Positions 1 to 6,156 are shown, counted from the stretch's first letter. The stretch is DNA of 9,518 nucleotides from Vulcanisaeta sp. MG_3 (GCA_001516765.1 LOCH01000021.1:1-9518); one strand, 5' to 3'. Numbers and translations are program-made. The notes: generated from the letters alone by a model not told the origin.

Positions 1-72
1 CTTAAGCCATTTAACAACCTCCTCCGCGGTCTCGTACTCCCGCGAATCAATTATTACGGTACACTCCACCAT
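1..72 (-). CDS. 5' end of a probable ERCC4/XPF-type nuclease gene, cut by the window edge
   Basis: Only the first 24 codons are present, reading leftward from an ATG at 72. The product begins MVECTVIIDSRE and continues into a predicted amphipathic helix ending in VVKWLK. A hydrophobic strand followed by D-S-R-E near the N-terminus is how ERCC4/XPF/Mus81-type nuclease domains start: the Asp and the R-E pair belong to the catalytic region, and a helix follows. In archaea such proteins cut branched or flapped DNA in repair and fork processing, often with PCNA. The ATG is supported by a TATA box at 91-100 that would place transcription initiation at about the start codon (leaderless). The family call rests on very few residues, and the GDYxxS and ERKxxxD motifs that would settle it lie outside the window. 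Confidence 0.5.
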   Translation of the reverse strand, partial: MVECTVIIDSREYETAEEVVKWLK

Positions 73-90
73 TAACTACTAAATCCACCT

Positions 91-100
91 GAATTTAAAG
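91..100 (-). promoter_or_regulatory. TATA box for the left-edge gene
   Basis: On the minus strand this reads CTTTAAATTC. Its centre is about 24 bases before the ATG at 72, the usual archaeal TATA-to-start-site distance, so the mRNA is expected to be leaderless. It lies just after the stop codon of the upstream transporter gene, which suggests separate transcription. Confidence 0.5.
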
Positions 101-122
101 CCACTTATGCGCAATAACTGGG

Positions 123-986
123 TTAGGCCATGTTCAACTCCTCATGAATAACCATGTATATGCCTAACAACGTCACCACCATACCAACCACAGTTAGTGG
201 TTGGGGAATTTGGCGGAATATAAGCAATGCCAATAATGTCGCGCCAATAGGTTCACCTAGTGTTGATGTGGTCACCGTTATAGCCCTAGAATACCTAAGG
301 GTATAGTTGAGCAATGTATGTCCCAGGAGCATGGGGCCTAGGACTATCATCACAATGTAAAACCAGGTATAGAGTGGGTATGGCCAAAACCTCGTGTGCA
401 GGAATAGACCTGTTATTAAAGTCATAAGCGCAGAGACACTATACACGGGCACAGTGTATGTGGCTAGGGAGACCTTAACCCTAACGACCCTACCTATCAT
501 GAAATAAACAGCACCCGCCACAGCACCAATTAACGCAAGTAAATCGCCAACTAAGGCTTTTAGGCTTATGAAGAATTCGGGTGCGGTAATAAGCACGACG
601 CCCAGGAAGGCCGTTAATGTACCAATGATGGCATGCCTACCAACCCTCTCGCCTATAAGCCTATCCATTATAAGCGTGAATATTGGGTATGTAGATACAA
701 GTGTTGTGCTGGCCGCAACCGTGGTCAGGTACAAACTCTCGATCCACGTCATGAAATGAACAGCCAACGCAACACCACTGACAATGACTAACAATACTTC
801 ATTACTCCTCAACGCATATGCGCCATTTTCCCTTTCAATGATGAATAATGGTGTTAGTGCAACAGCAGCTATCGCGCTTCTCCAAAACGCCACAGCCACG
901 GGTTGAGCGCCCGAAAGTAATATCAGTATCGAGGCCCAGGATATCGCTATCACAGCCACCGTAAGCGCCACGTAATGCTTCATCAT
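123..986 (-). CDS. EamA/DMT-family transporter (10 predicted membrane helices)
   Basis: This 287-residue protein is almost entirely hydrophobic, with about ten predicted membrane helices in two five-helix halves (roughly residues 5-136 and 147-282), the duplicated EamA architecture of the drug/metabolite transporter superfamily. Typical marks are a Trp-Arg pair in helix 2 (FWRSAIAA, about 34-41), a Ser/Thr-rich helix 4 ending in TYPIFT, and the second-half motif GEPIGATLLALLIF (about 244-257), equivalent to the family's E-P helix. Members export or import small metabolites across the cytoplasmic membrane; the substrate cannot be read from sequence. Two ATG codons stand in tandem (983-986) and either could be used; a TATA box at 1007-1018 fits a leaderless start there. 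The gene is divergent from a phosphoribosyltransferase gene, which weakly hints at a nucleobase or nucleoside substrate (inference only). The length is normal for the family. Confidence 0.9.
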   Translation of the reverse strand: MMKHYVALTVAVIAISWASILILLSGAQPVAVAFWRSAIAAVALTPLFIIERENGAYALRSNEVLLVIVSGVALAVHFMTWIESLYLTTVAASTTLVSTYPIFTLIMDRLIGERVGRHAIIGTLTAFLGVVLITAPEFFISLKALVGDLLALIGAVAGAVYFMIGRVVRVKVSLATYTVPVYSVSALMTLITGLFLHTRFWPYPLYTWFYIVMIVLGPMLLGHTLLNYTLRYSRAITVTTSTLGEPIGATLLALLIFRQIPQPLTVVGMVVTLLGIYMVIHEELNMA

Positions 987-1006
987 CTAGGTACTTAATC
1001 CATAAT

Positions 1007-1018
1007 ACTTAATAAATT
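1007..1018 (-). promoter_or_regulatory. TATA box for the EamA transporter
   Basis: The minus strand reads AATTTATTAAGT, centred about 26 bases before the tandem ATG at 983-986, so transcription should begin at or next to the start codon. It lies in the 112-base divergent region shared with the phosphoribosyltransferase promoter. Confidence 0.5.
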
Positions 1019-1065
1019 GTTAACGTAAGAATTCATCATAACAATTGGGTAAGTGAGACATGAAG

Positions 1066-1075
1066 TTTATAAATT
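1066..1075 (+). promoter_or_regulatory. TATA box for the phosphoribosyltransferase
   Basis: The sequence TTTATAAATT, preceded by a purine-rich BRE-like TGAAG, is centred about 28 bases before the GTG at 1099. This supports the GTG as a leaderless start. The box stands about 50 bases from the divergent TATA box of the transporter gene, so one regulator bound between them could affect both. Confidence 0.6.
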
Positions 1076-1098
1076 AGTTCTAAGACTTGACTTAAAAC

Positions 1099-1794
1099 GT
1101 GGTTAAGGTACCAATAAGGCTTGTTAGTTGGGATGAGATAGCTGAATGGGCCAGGGTATTATCCATGAAGATAAGGGATTCGGGTTGGTTGCCTGATGTC
1201 GTTGTTGCAATAGCGAGAGGTGGTTATGCACCAGCTAGGTTAGTTTGCGATTACCTAGGCGTTACGGACCTACTCAGCGTTCAAGTTGTTCACTGGCCAT
1301 CCACAGCCCAGGTTGCTGAGAAGGCATACATAAAGTATCCACTCTCTGTTGATCTAAATGGTAAGAGGGTCCTTGTAATAGATGATATTGTTGACACGGG
1401 AGACTCGATACAATTGGCGAAGGAGCACATTGAACGTAACAACAAGAACGTTGAGGTGAGAACAGCCGCTCTACAGTGGATATCCACAGTGGCAAAGTTC
1501 AAGCCAGACTACTGGGCCATTGAGGTTAAGGATTGGACCTGGTTTGTCTATCCGTGGAATATCACTGAGGATATGACGAACTTCATAAGGAGAATACTCA
1601 ATGAGGAATCCAAGAGTGGGAAGGTGGAATGGACGCTAAATGAGATAATCGGTAAGATGGTTGAGTGGTATGGGGATGAAGCCCTCAAGGTTAAGGTAAC
1701 CTACATAGACCTAGCCCTTAGAAATCTTGAGAAGCAGGGCATGATAATGAGGGTTCAAAGGGACGGTATCGAGCGTATCATCATTAAGGGTTAA
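1099..1794 (+). CDS. Purine-type phosphoribosyltransferase with a C-terminal helical extension
   Basis: The 231-residue protein is a type I phosphoribosyltransferase, joining a base to PRPP with release of pyrophosphate. The PRPP-binding signature VLVIDDIVDTGDS lies at 91-103, with acidic pair D95-D96 and phosphate loop TGDS. An upstream loop, IARGGYAPARLV (38-49), matches the pyrophosphate-binding loop of Gpt/Hpt-like enzymes. The segment PDYWAIEVKDWTWFVYPWN (136-154) should form the hood over the base, its aromatics stacking on a purine. This pattern suits the archaeal Hpt1/Gpt-like group (hypoxanthine, guanine, xanthine or adenine salvage); the exact base is undetermined. After about residue 165 an extra 65-residue helical region ends in a possible beta wing (MIMRVQRDGIERIIIK), resembling a winged helix; such archaeal purine enzymes can carry C-terminal additions. 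The GTG start is chosen because the TATA box at 1066-1075 places initiation there. The gene is divergent from an EamA transporter. Confidence 0.88.
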   Translation: MVKVPIRLVSWDEIAEWARVLSMKIRDSGWLPDVVVAIARGGYAPARLVCDYLGVTDLLSVQVVHWPSTAQVAEKAYIKYPLSVDLNGKRVLVIDDIVDTGDSIQLAKEHIERNNKNVEVRTAALQWISTVAKFKPDYWAIEVKDWTWFVYPWNITEDMTNFIRRILNEESKSGKVEWTLNEIIGKMVEWYGDEALKVKVTYIDLALRNLEKQGMIMRVQRDGIERIIIKG

Positions 1795-1979
1795 TCTCAT
1801 CAAACATGGTACAAATAACCATCACCTATCAAAACATTTAACGCAGCTCTCTTAAGGATCTAAAATTCTCCAGGAAGTATGATAATGTGGATTGGACCAT
1901 CGATGAGTAACATGTCATTTATTGAATCATGAACCTTCTGGTTCTTCGTGAATAACATTAATACGGGCTTGAGAGAATC
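1795..1979. other. Intergenic stretch with no supported gene
   Basis: Between the phosphoribosyltransferase stop and the promoter of the next gene I see no convincing gene, RNA or T-rich terminator. The minus strand is open over 1860-2051, and its part from about 1985 down to the stop at 1860 (ending HIIILPGEF) has a protein-like composition. It has no promoter and its only ATG lies inside the next gene, so it is at most a decayed fragment. Confidence 0.4.
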
Positions 1980-1990
1980 ATTTTTAAGCG
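1980..1990 (+). promoter_or_regulatory. TATA-like box for the small membrane protein
   Basis: The sequence ATTTTTAAGCG is centred about 26 bases before the ATG at 2011. It lies downstream of the GTG at 1948 that would give the longest reading frame, so an mRNA made from it could not contain that GTG. This decides the start in favour of 2011. Confidence 0.45.
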
Positions 1991-2010
1991 CGCTATTTGT
2001 CATAGTCGCA

Positions 2011-2559
2011 ATGGTTGAACAAGAAGCGGTCAGAGCAACAGTGATAGGCAAATTGGGAAGATTGAGGATATACCTATACCTAGTACTATTACTACTTTAC
2101 CTAGCCGCGTATTTCCTAGGTTACGCAGTAAAGCCAAGCCCGCAATTTGCGGCGCAGGTCAATAAGCAGCTTAATCAATTTACGGAGGAGGTAAACAAGC
2201 TCTCCTTAGTATCCCAGATTGCCGCGTTCTCGTACAAACTAACAAACCTCATGGTCTCTCTAGGCCCCTCACTAATACCAGTATTCGGCATCTGGAACAC
2301 AGCAACCCAATGGGTGTACTCAGGCATAGCGACTAATGCCGTCGCAAGCAATGAAGCCGTGGCAATAACAGCCCAGACAATACTACTATCGATAATACTC
2401 GCAATACCCTCAACGGATGGATTACTCACAGTATTACTATTAATAAACTCAGCCAGAGATAAGTCATTTAAGGAGCTCACGATTTTATCAGCACGCTCTT
2501 ACATAATGTGGGTAATAATAACAATAATATTATTAATAATATTCATGACAATGCCGTAA
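2011..2559 (+). CDS. Small multi-pass membrane protein, possibly SpoIIM-like
   Basis: From the ATG at 2011 the product is 182 residues. A short charged N-terminus (MVEQEAVRATVIGKLGRLR) precedes a strong first membrane helix at about 20-39. A hydrophilic loop of about 30 residues follows, then hydrophobic segments at about 69-109 (including SLGPSLIPVFGIWNT) and 117-147, and a last helix at about 163-181 near the C-terminus. The layout of N-terminal helix, outer loop, central helices with a Pro/Gly turn and C-terminal helix recalls archaeal SpoIIM/DUF95 integral membrane proteins, but I see no diagnostic motif and the resemblance is weak. No function is assigned. An in-frame GTG at 1948 would add 21 residues, but the TATA-like box at 1980-1990 favours 2011. 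The gene converges on nucS with only 8 bases between the two stop codons. Confidence 0.75.
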   Translation: MVEQEAVRATVIGKLGRLRIYLYLVLLLLYLAAYFLGYAVKPSPQFAAQVNKQLNQFTEEVNKLSLVSQIAAFSYKLTNLMVSLGPSLIPVFGIWNTATQWVYSGIATNAVASNEAVAITAQTILLSIILAIPSTDGLLTVLLLINSARDKSFKELTILSARSYIMWVIITIILLIIFMTMP

Positions 2560-2567
2560 ATAAATAC

Positions 2568-3317
2568 CTAGGACTTTGGTTCGACATGCCTAAACTCGAG
2601 ACCATAGAGTCTCAGGAACTTATATGCCGCCGCCGATATCGATGGAGCAGCCACTATACCCCTCACAGGCTTACCCTCCCTCTGCCTCAGGTAATCCACA
2701 TAACGCTTAAGTTGGTTTACGGCTTCAGGGCCTGCTTGCGAGCGCTTACACTCAATAACAACGAGATTGCCCTTGCTGTCCTTAGCCAGTATGTCGATAT
2801 CGCCAACCAACGTATGGTACTCCCTGGCGAGTATCTGGAGCCCATCCTCGATCATGCTTGGATTGTTAATTATGGCGTTAACCATATCCTCCTCCCTACC
2901 AAACACTCTGTAATTAATTGTCGTACCAAGCTTCAGGGCAGCCGCAAACCTTATTACGGGCACCTCGACCACAACAACCTCCCTAGGGCTTGCTCTAACG
3001 CTTCTTAGGATGAGCACACCACCGTCAATCGTCGCATATAAGCTTGAGGGCGGTGGATTCCATAGGCGTGGTTCCCTCTTCGTAGCCTCATGGACCATAA
3101 AGGTACCGTCCGGCTTGCTTATGACTAGCCTGGGCATTAATTCCCCAAGTTCTGATTTAGCCCTGCCTTCGTAGTTAGCAACCATGTCCCCGTAAATGAT
3201 TAGTACGTGAGTGTTTTTCCTGAGATTAATGAGTTTAAGGGTGTCCTGAGGTGATGGGTCGATTAAGTATTCATAATCGCTGGGTTTTGAATTGTCCATG
3301 AAGCTTGTTAAATCCAT
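2568..3317 (-). CDS. nucS: Endonuclease NucS (EndoMS), mismatch-specific endonuclease
   Basis: The 249-residue protein is NucS/EndoMS. The family cleaves both DNA strands at mismatched bases and also acts on branched or flapped ends; it replaces MutS-MutL in many archaea and actinobacteria. An N-terminal beta-rich domain (about 1-120) holds the conserved stretch HEATKREPRLWNPPPSS (76-92), including the Trp-x-Pro-Pro motif involved in DNA or base contact. The C-terminal RecB-like nuclease domain (about 130-245) carries GDIDILAKDSKGNLVVIECK (172-191) with expected catalytic residues D173 and/or D175, E189 and K191, followed by QLKRYVDYL (202-210). The length is normal for the family. The C-terminus, HVEPKS, shows no obvious PCNA-interacting QxxLxxFF-like tail. 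The ATG at 3317 fits a leaderless mRNA from the TATA box at 3335-3344; an in-frame ATG at 3299 is an unlikely alternative. Confidence 0.96.
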   Translation of the reverse strand: MDLTSFMDNSKPSDYEYLIDPSPQDTLKLINLRKNTHVLIIYGDMVANYEGRAKSELGELMPRLVISKPDGTFMVHEATKREPRLWNPPPSSLYATIDGGVLILRSVRASPREVVVVEVPVIRFAAALKLGTTINYRVFGREEDMVNAIINNPSMIEDGLQILAREYHTLVGDIDILAKDSKGNLVVIECKRSQAGPEAVNQLKRYVDYLRQREGKPVRGIVAAPSISAAAYKFLRLYGLEFRHVEPKS

Positions 3318-3334
3318 CAGCTAAATGCTATTGG

Positions 3335-3344
3335 GTTTAAAGAT
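3335..3344 (-). promoter_or_regulatory. TATA box for nucS
   Basis: The minus strand reads ATCTTTAAAC, centred about 23 bases before the nucS ATG. It lies in the 38-base gap after the upstream 125-residue gene, so nucS can be transcribed independently even though the two genes are close and in the same direction. Confidence 0.45.
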
Positions 3345-3355
3345 AAGTGTTTTTC

Positions 3356-3733
3356 CTAAGATCCTTTCATGAATTCCACATCCGTTTCGCTGATCAATTC
3401 TAAATCAAAGTTTAAACCATATAGTATTCTGGCTAGATCCAGGGTGGTTAGTCTTAGGGGATTAACTACGAGATTTAATTCATCATTTTCAATCCATGAA
3501 TCGAAGGGTCTTATGGACTCTTCAATGGCGTCTACATAACCCATCCTAACTATCCTAAATCTGTAGTGCCTGGCGTAAACTGTGCATCCATTATTGATTG
3601 CGTCATTTACGAAATCCTCATCATCTCCAACACCAAGGAGTGCGCCTTCATCGCTCATGTTTATTACCTGTAGGTTCTTTCTGTTTGTAAGGTTCTCGAT
3701 GCAGTCTCTCCTTATTATGTAGATGAGATCCAT
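3356..3733 (-). CDS. Unrecognised 125-residue protein upstream of nucS
   Basis: I do not recognise this family. The product begins MDLIYIIRRDCIENL, is soluble and acidic, and has no membrane helix or signal peptide. Its middle alternates predicted beta strands and short helices: DEGALLGVGDDEDF (about 28-41) is rich in acidic residues, followed by a cysteine (NNGCTVYARHYRFRIVRMGY) and a helical C-terminal third (LTTLDLARILYGLNF). Good codon use over the whole length and a matching promoter argue for a real gene. No upstream in-frame ATG, GTG or TTG exists between the TATA box and the ATG at 3733, so a leader of roughly nine bases is expected. It lies 38 bases before nucS in the same direction; a link to repair would be guesswork. 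It shares a near-identical core promoter with the 75-residue gene at 3865-4092. Confidence 0.7.
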   Translation of the reverse strand: MDLIYIIRRDCIENLTNRKNLQVINMSDEGALLGVGDDEDFVNDAINNGCTVYARHYRFRIVRMGYVDAIEESIRPFDSWIENDELNLVVNPLRLTTLDLARILYGLNFDLELISETDVEFMKGS

Positions 3734-3762
3734 GTTTAAGCTTCGTGTACGTGATATGCTGG

Positions 3763-3772
3763 TTTTTAATAC
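3763..3772 (-). promoter_or_regulatory. TATA box for the 125-residue protein
   Basis: The minus strand reads AAAAAGTATTAAAAACC over 3761-3777, with TATTAAAAA as the TATA core and the A/G-rich part as a BRE-like element. The core is centred 34 bases before the ATG at 3733, implying a short leader of about nine bases. The same sequence with few changes stands before the 75-residue gene. Confidence 0.5.
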
Positions 3773-3864
3773 TTTTTAATTTACGGTTATAGTTGATCTA
3801 GTTGCTTTCAAGGGATTCGATCATGGATGGGGCTTATGAATTATGGCGTTATTTTAGCAAGCAT

Positions 3865-4092
3865 TTAATTTCTTAACTTCTTTATAAGCTCCTTAACCCT
3901 GGATATGTCCTCCTCCTCAATATTGATCAGTAGTGATGCGTTTATTAGAAGCTGATTGATGATTTTCTCATCAATTGAGTCATCAATTTCCTCAAGCTCA
4001 GTTACTAAGTAATTAATAACCGCCTTTGCCGCTAAACCCCGTATGCTTGCTTGCATCTGTTTCAATTCTCTTAATATCTCGCCGTAATTCAT
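3865..4092 (-). CDS. Unrecognised 75-residue helical protein
   Basis: I do not recognise this protein. It is small, acidic and predicted almost wholly alpha-helical: an N-terminal helix MNYGEILRELKQMQASIRGL, a middle rich in Glu/Asp/Ile (about 31-45), and a C-terminal helix ending EDISRVKELIKKLRN. Leu and Ile recur at three- and four-residue spacing, as in helical bundles or short coiled coils, so dimerisation is plausible (inference). There is no membrane segment. It lies 49 bases downstream of citrate synthase in the same direction but has its own TATA box at 4115-4123, 27 bases before the ATG, consistent with a leaderless transcript. The nearly repeat-free codon pattern and promoter support a real gene. 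Confidence 0.65.
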   Translation of the reverse strand: MNYGEILRELKQMQASIRGLAAKAVINYLVTELEEIDDSIDEKIINQLLINASLLINIEEEDISRVKELIKKLRN

Positions 4093-4114
4093 TACAATTA
4101 AGTGGAAGTTTTGA

Positions 4115-4124
4115 TTTTTAATAC
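4115..4124 (-). promoter_or_regulatory. TATA box for the 75-residue protein
   Basis: The minus strand reads GTAAAAGTATTAAAAATC over 4113-4130. The core TATTAAAAA is centred 27 bases before the ATG at 4092, giving a leaderless mRNA. It matches the promoter of the 125-residue gene over AAAAGTATTAAAAA. Confidence 0.5.
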
Positions 4125-4141
4125 TTTTACCTGTCTATATT

Positions 4142-5338
4142 TCATGACCTCTTTTCCATCGGTACGTAGGGTACGTCATGGGGGCCTGTGTAGCATGCCC
4201 TGGGCCTAAACAACCTATGCTGGTCTAGGTACTCTATTGCGTGGGCTGCCCAACCAACGACCCTCGACATTGCGAAGATTGGTGTGTAGTACTCGTAGGG
4301 TATGCCGAGCAGGTACATGGCTATGCCGCTCCAGAAGTCAATGTTTGGATAAAGCTTCTTGGGTGCTAATTTTTCTAGGACAACCTTCTCCACTTCCGAG
4401 GCTATGTTGTACCATGTCATGTCCCCCTTGGTCTCGCTTAATTGCTTCACGAGCTCCTTGTATATCCTAGCCCTTGGATCGTATGCCTTGTAAACCCTGT
4501 GGCCAACACCCATTAATCTCTTTCCTTCGGCAAGCAGTTTTTCGACGTATGGCCTAGCGTTCTCGGGTGTTTTAATTTCTAGGTACTGTTTCATTGCAGC
4601 CTCGTTAGCGCCCCCGTGTAATGGGCCTTTCAGTGTAGCAATACCTGCGGCTATCGCTGAGTATAGATCTGTCCACGTTGATATTGCCACGAGAGTTGCG
4701 AAGGTCGAGGCTGGCACCTCATGATCAATGTGCAGAACGAGGTATAGGTCTATCGCCTTTGTTGAGGTTTCATCAGGTTCCTTGCCAAACATCATGTATA
4801 GGAAGTTCGCTGCATGGCTAAGGTCTTTCCTCGGCTTAACTATGTCGAGACCCCTACTTGCCCTATAGTGCGCTGCTATCATTATTGGTAGTGCCGAGGT
4901 CAGCTTAATAGCTCTCCTTAGGTTTGCCTCTTTACTATAATCGCTTGGATTTTCATCGAATGCGCCCAGGGCAGCCACACCGGCTTCGAGGGCTAGCATT
5001 GGATGTGCCTTAACCTTACCCATTGTTGTGACTATGGAGTAAACCTCGTTGGGTAATTCCCTGTAGGAGGTTAGTAATGATTTGAAGTCATCAAGTTCCT
5101 TCCTATTTGGTAATTTACCGTAAAGGATTAAGTAAGCCACCTCCTCAAACGTTGAGTACTTTGCCAAATCATCAATCCTATAACCCCTATACCACAGAAT
5201 CCCATTTTTCCCGTCGATATCTGAGATTGTCGTAGTCTTAACGAGGACATCCTCAAGACCATGAATTATGGGGCCACAGGGTGTTTGAATGACTTTACCG
5301 CTCGTTGCTATTGTAACCTCCTTAACCTCCTCACTCAT
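4142..5338 (-). CDS. gltA: Citrate synthase
   Basis: The 398-residue enzyme condenses oxaloacetate and acetyl-CoA to citrate, the entry step of the oxidative TCA cycle; relatives may also accept propionyl-CoA (2-methylcitrate synthase). The length and sequence fit the short archaeal/Gram-positive type, which forms dimers. Catalytic residues are all visible: His241 in GPLHGGANEAAM (238-249), His280 in GVGHRVYKAYDPRA (277-290) and Asp334 in PNIDFWSG (331-338). HIDHE (203-207) and the C-terminal RPRACYTG (378-385), whose arginines contact substrate or CoA, are also conserved. There is no signal peptide, so the enzyme is cytoplasmic. The ATG at 5338 lies about 28 bases after the TATA box at 5360-5372. 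The gene is divergent from nadM across 152 bases. The sequence looks intact. Confidence 0.96.
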   Translation of the reverse strand: MSEEVKEVTIATSGKVIQTPCGPIIHGLEDVLVKTTTISDIDGKNGILWYRGYRIDDLAKYSTFEEVAYLILYGKLPNRKELDDFKSLLTSYRELPNEVYSIVTTMGKVKAHPMLALEAGVAALGAFDENPSDYSKEANLRRAIKLTSALPIMIAAHYRASRGLDIVKPRKDLSHAANFLYMMFGKEPDETSTKAIDLYLVLHIDHEVPASTFATLVAISTWTDLYSAIAAGIATLKGPLHGGANEAAMKQYLEIKTPENARPYVEKLLAEGKRLMGVGHRVYKAYDPRARIYKELVKQLSETKGDMTWYNIASEVEKVVLEKLAPKKLYPNIDFWSGIAMYLLGIPYEYYTPIFAMSRVVGWAAHAIEYLDQHRLFRPRACYTGPHDVPYVPMEKRS

Positions 5339-5359
5339 ACAATAATCATTATTTGAGGA

Positions 5360-5372
5360 CTTATTTAAATAC
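5360..5372 (-). promoter_or_regulatory. TATA box for citrate synthase
   Basis: The minus strand reads GTATTTAAATAAG, a strong archaeal TATA box centred about 28 bases before the citrate synthase ATG, consistent with a leaderless or near-leaderless mRNA. The octamer AATATATA occurs twice upstream of it (5379-5386 and 5401-5408). Confidence 0.55.
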
Positions 5373-5424
5373 TATCCTAATATATAGTTTAATGATAACC
5401 AATATATACGTCAACTAGCGAAAA

Positions 5425-5457
5425 CTTAATAACCAAATGCAGAAGCACCTTAATAAC
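5425..5457 (+). repeat. Direct repeat CTTAATAAC just upstream of the nadM promoter
   Basis: The nonamer CTTAATAAC occurs at 5425-5433 and 5449-5457, 24 bases start to start. The second copy abuts the BRE/TATA region of nadM. Two copies at this position could be a regulator site, but the AT-rich background makes chance possible. Confidence 0.35.
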
Positions 5458-5459
5458 AA

Positions 5460-5470
5460 GTTAAATAAGT
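5460..5470 (+). promoter_or_regulatory. TATA box for nadM
   Basis: The sequence GTTAAATAAGT is centred about 26 bases before the ATG at 5491, so the mRNA should be leaderless. No ribosome binding site is visible before the ATG, as expected for such a transcript. Confidence 0.5.
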
Positions 5471-5490
5471 AAGCCATTACTAGAACCCTG

Positions 5491-6027
5491 ATGATTAGGG
5501 CAATATTCATCGGTAGGTTTCAACCACCACATCTCGGTCATGTTTGGGCGATTAGGGATATTCTCAGGGAGGTTGATGAATTAATAGTGGTAATTGGGTC
5601 GGCACAATTCAATTACATAATAACGGACCCATTCACCATAGGCGAGAGAATATGGATGCTCAGGGAAGCCCTTAAGGAGGGTGGTGTCGACTTATCGAGG
5701 GTTATTATTGTACCAATACCAAACATAGAAAATAACGCAGCATGGTTCGGGCACCTAAGATCATACACACCACCATTTCAGGTTGCCTATACAGGTAATC
5801 CCTTCGTGGCAATGCTCTTCAGAGAAGCTGGTATTGAGGTTAGGCAGCAACCAATGTATGATAGGGAGAAACTGAATTCCACAAGAATTAGGGAGCTTAT
5901 CATAAAGGGTGACCCATCCTGGGAGGAGCTGGTACCTAAATCCGTGGCTAGAATAATAAGGGAGATAGGAGGTGTGGAGAGGCTCAGGATAATAGCCATG
6001 GGTGAAGCCGAACCACATAGATGGTGA
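5491..6027 (+). CDS. nadM: Nicotinamide-nucleotide adenylyltransferase, archaeal NadM type
   Basis: The 178-residue enzyme transfers AMP from ATP to NMN, giving NAD+ and pyrophosphate, the last step common to NAD synthesis and salvage. The nucleotidyltransferase signature GRFQPPHLGH (8-17) contains the HxGH ATP-binding motif. IGSAQFNYIITDPFTIGER (35-53) matches the archaeal NadM pattern (GSAQ, then N/D-PFT-GER), and NSTRIR (129-134) is the C-terminal SSTxxR-like motif that binds ATP phosphates. The length is typical (about 170-185), and the archaeal enzyme is usually a hexamer. The short tail after residue 165 is variable in the family. It is cytoplasmic. The ATG start fits the TATA box at 5460-5470. 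The stop overlaps the first copy of a 12-base repeat (6026-6037). Confidence 0.95.
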   Translation: MIRAIFIGRFQPPHLGHVWAIRDILREVDELIVVIGSAQFNYIITDPFTIGERIWMLREALKEGGVDLSRVIIVPIPNIENNAAWFGHLRSYTPPFQVAYTGNPFVAMLFREAGIEVRQQPMYDREKLNSTRIRELIIKGDPSWEELVPKSVARIIREIGGVERLRIIAMGEAEPHRW

Positions 6028-6129
6028 TTACTCATTTAAACAGGATATGCGGTGTTATATTGAATAGTTAATTAATTACCCAGTATATTGATTAATTTTA
6101 TGAGATAAGTGTTTAAGGATTACTCATTT
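6026..6129 (+). repeat. Two copies of GATTACTCATTT flanking the nadM-cydA spacer
   Basis: The 12-mer GATTACTCATTT occurs at 6026-6037, overlapping the nadM stop codon, and again at 6118-6129, about 30 bases before the cydA TATA box. The copies are identical and in the same orientation, 92 bases apart. They could be a regulatory site, an old tandem duplication, or chance. Apart from this and the promoter, the spacer is AT-rich with no RNA gene seen. Confidence 0.35.
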
Positions 6130-6156
6130 GATAGTTTTATAGAACATGCAGTTGGG

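Noticed and set aside
2511..2546. AT-rich palindromic stretch (AATAATATTATT) as an origin or terminator
   Set aside because: It is explained by Ile/Leu/Val codons of the last membrane helix of the small membrane protein; termination of nucS here is possible but not shown.
2508..3008. 166-residue plus-strand frame opposite nucS
   Set aside because: It is the antisense shadow of nucS, whose conserved nuclease motifs are clear on the minus strand. Its composition (poly-Asn start) is not protein-like.
4237..4470. 77-residue plus-strand frame inside citrate synthase
   Set aside because: Antisense shadow of a strongly conserved gene; no promoter and Arg/Pro/Ser-rich composition.
5379..5408. Two AATATATA octamers, 22 bases apart, upstream of citrate synthase
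   Set aside because: Low-complexity AT octamers are expected by chance in such a promoter region.
5480..5500. CTGATGATT near the nadM start as a C box of a C/D guide RNA
   Set aside because: The box lacks the leading purine, no matching D box or second C'/D' pair is found, and the bases are the nadM start codons.
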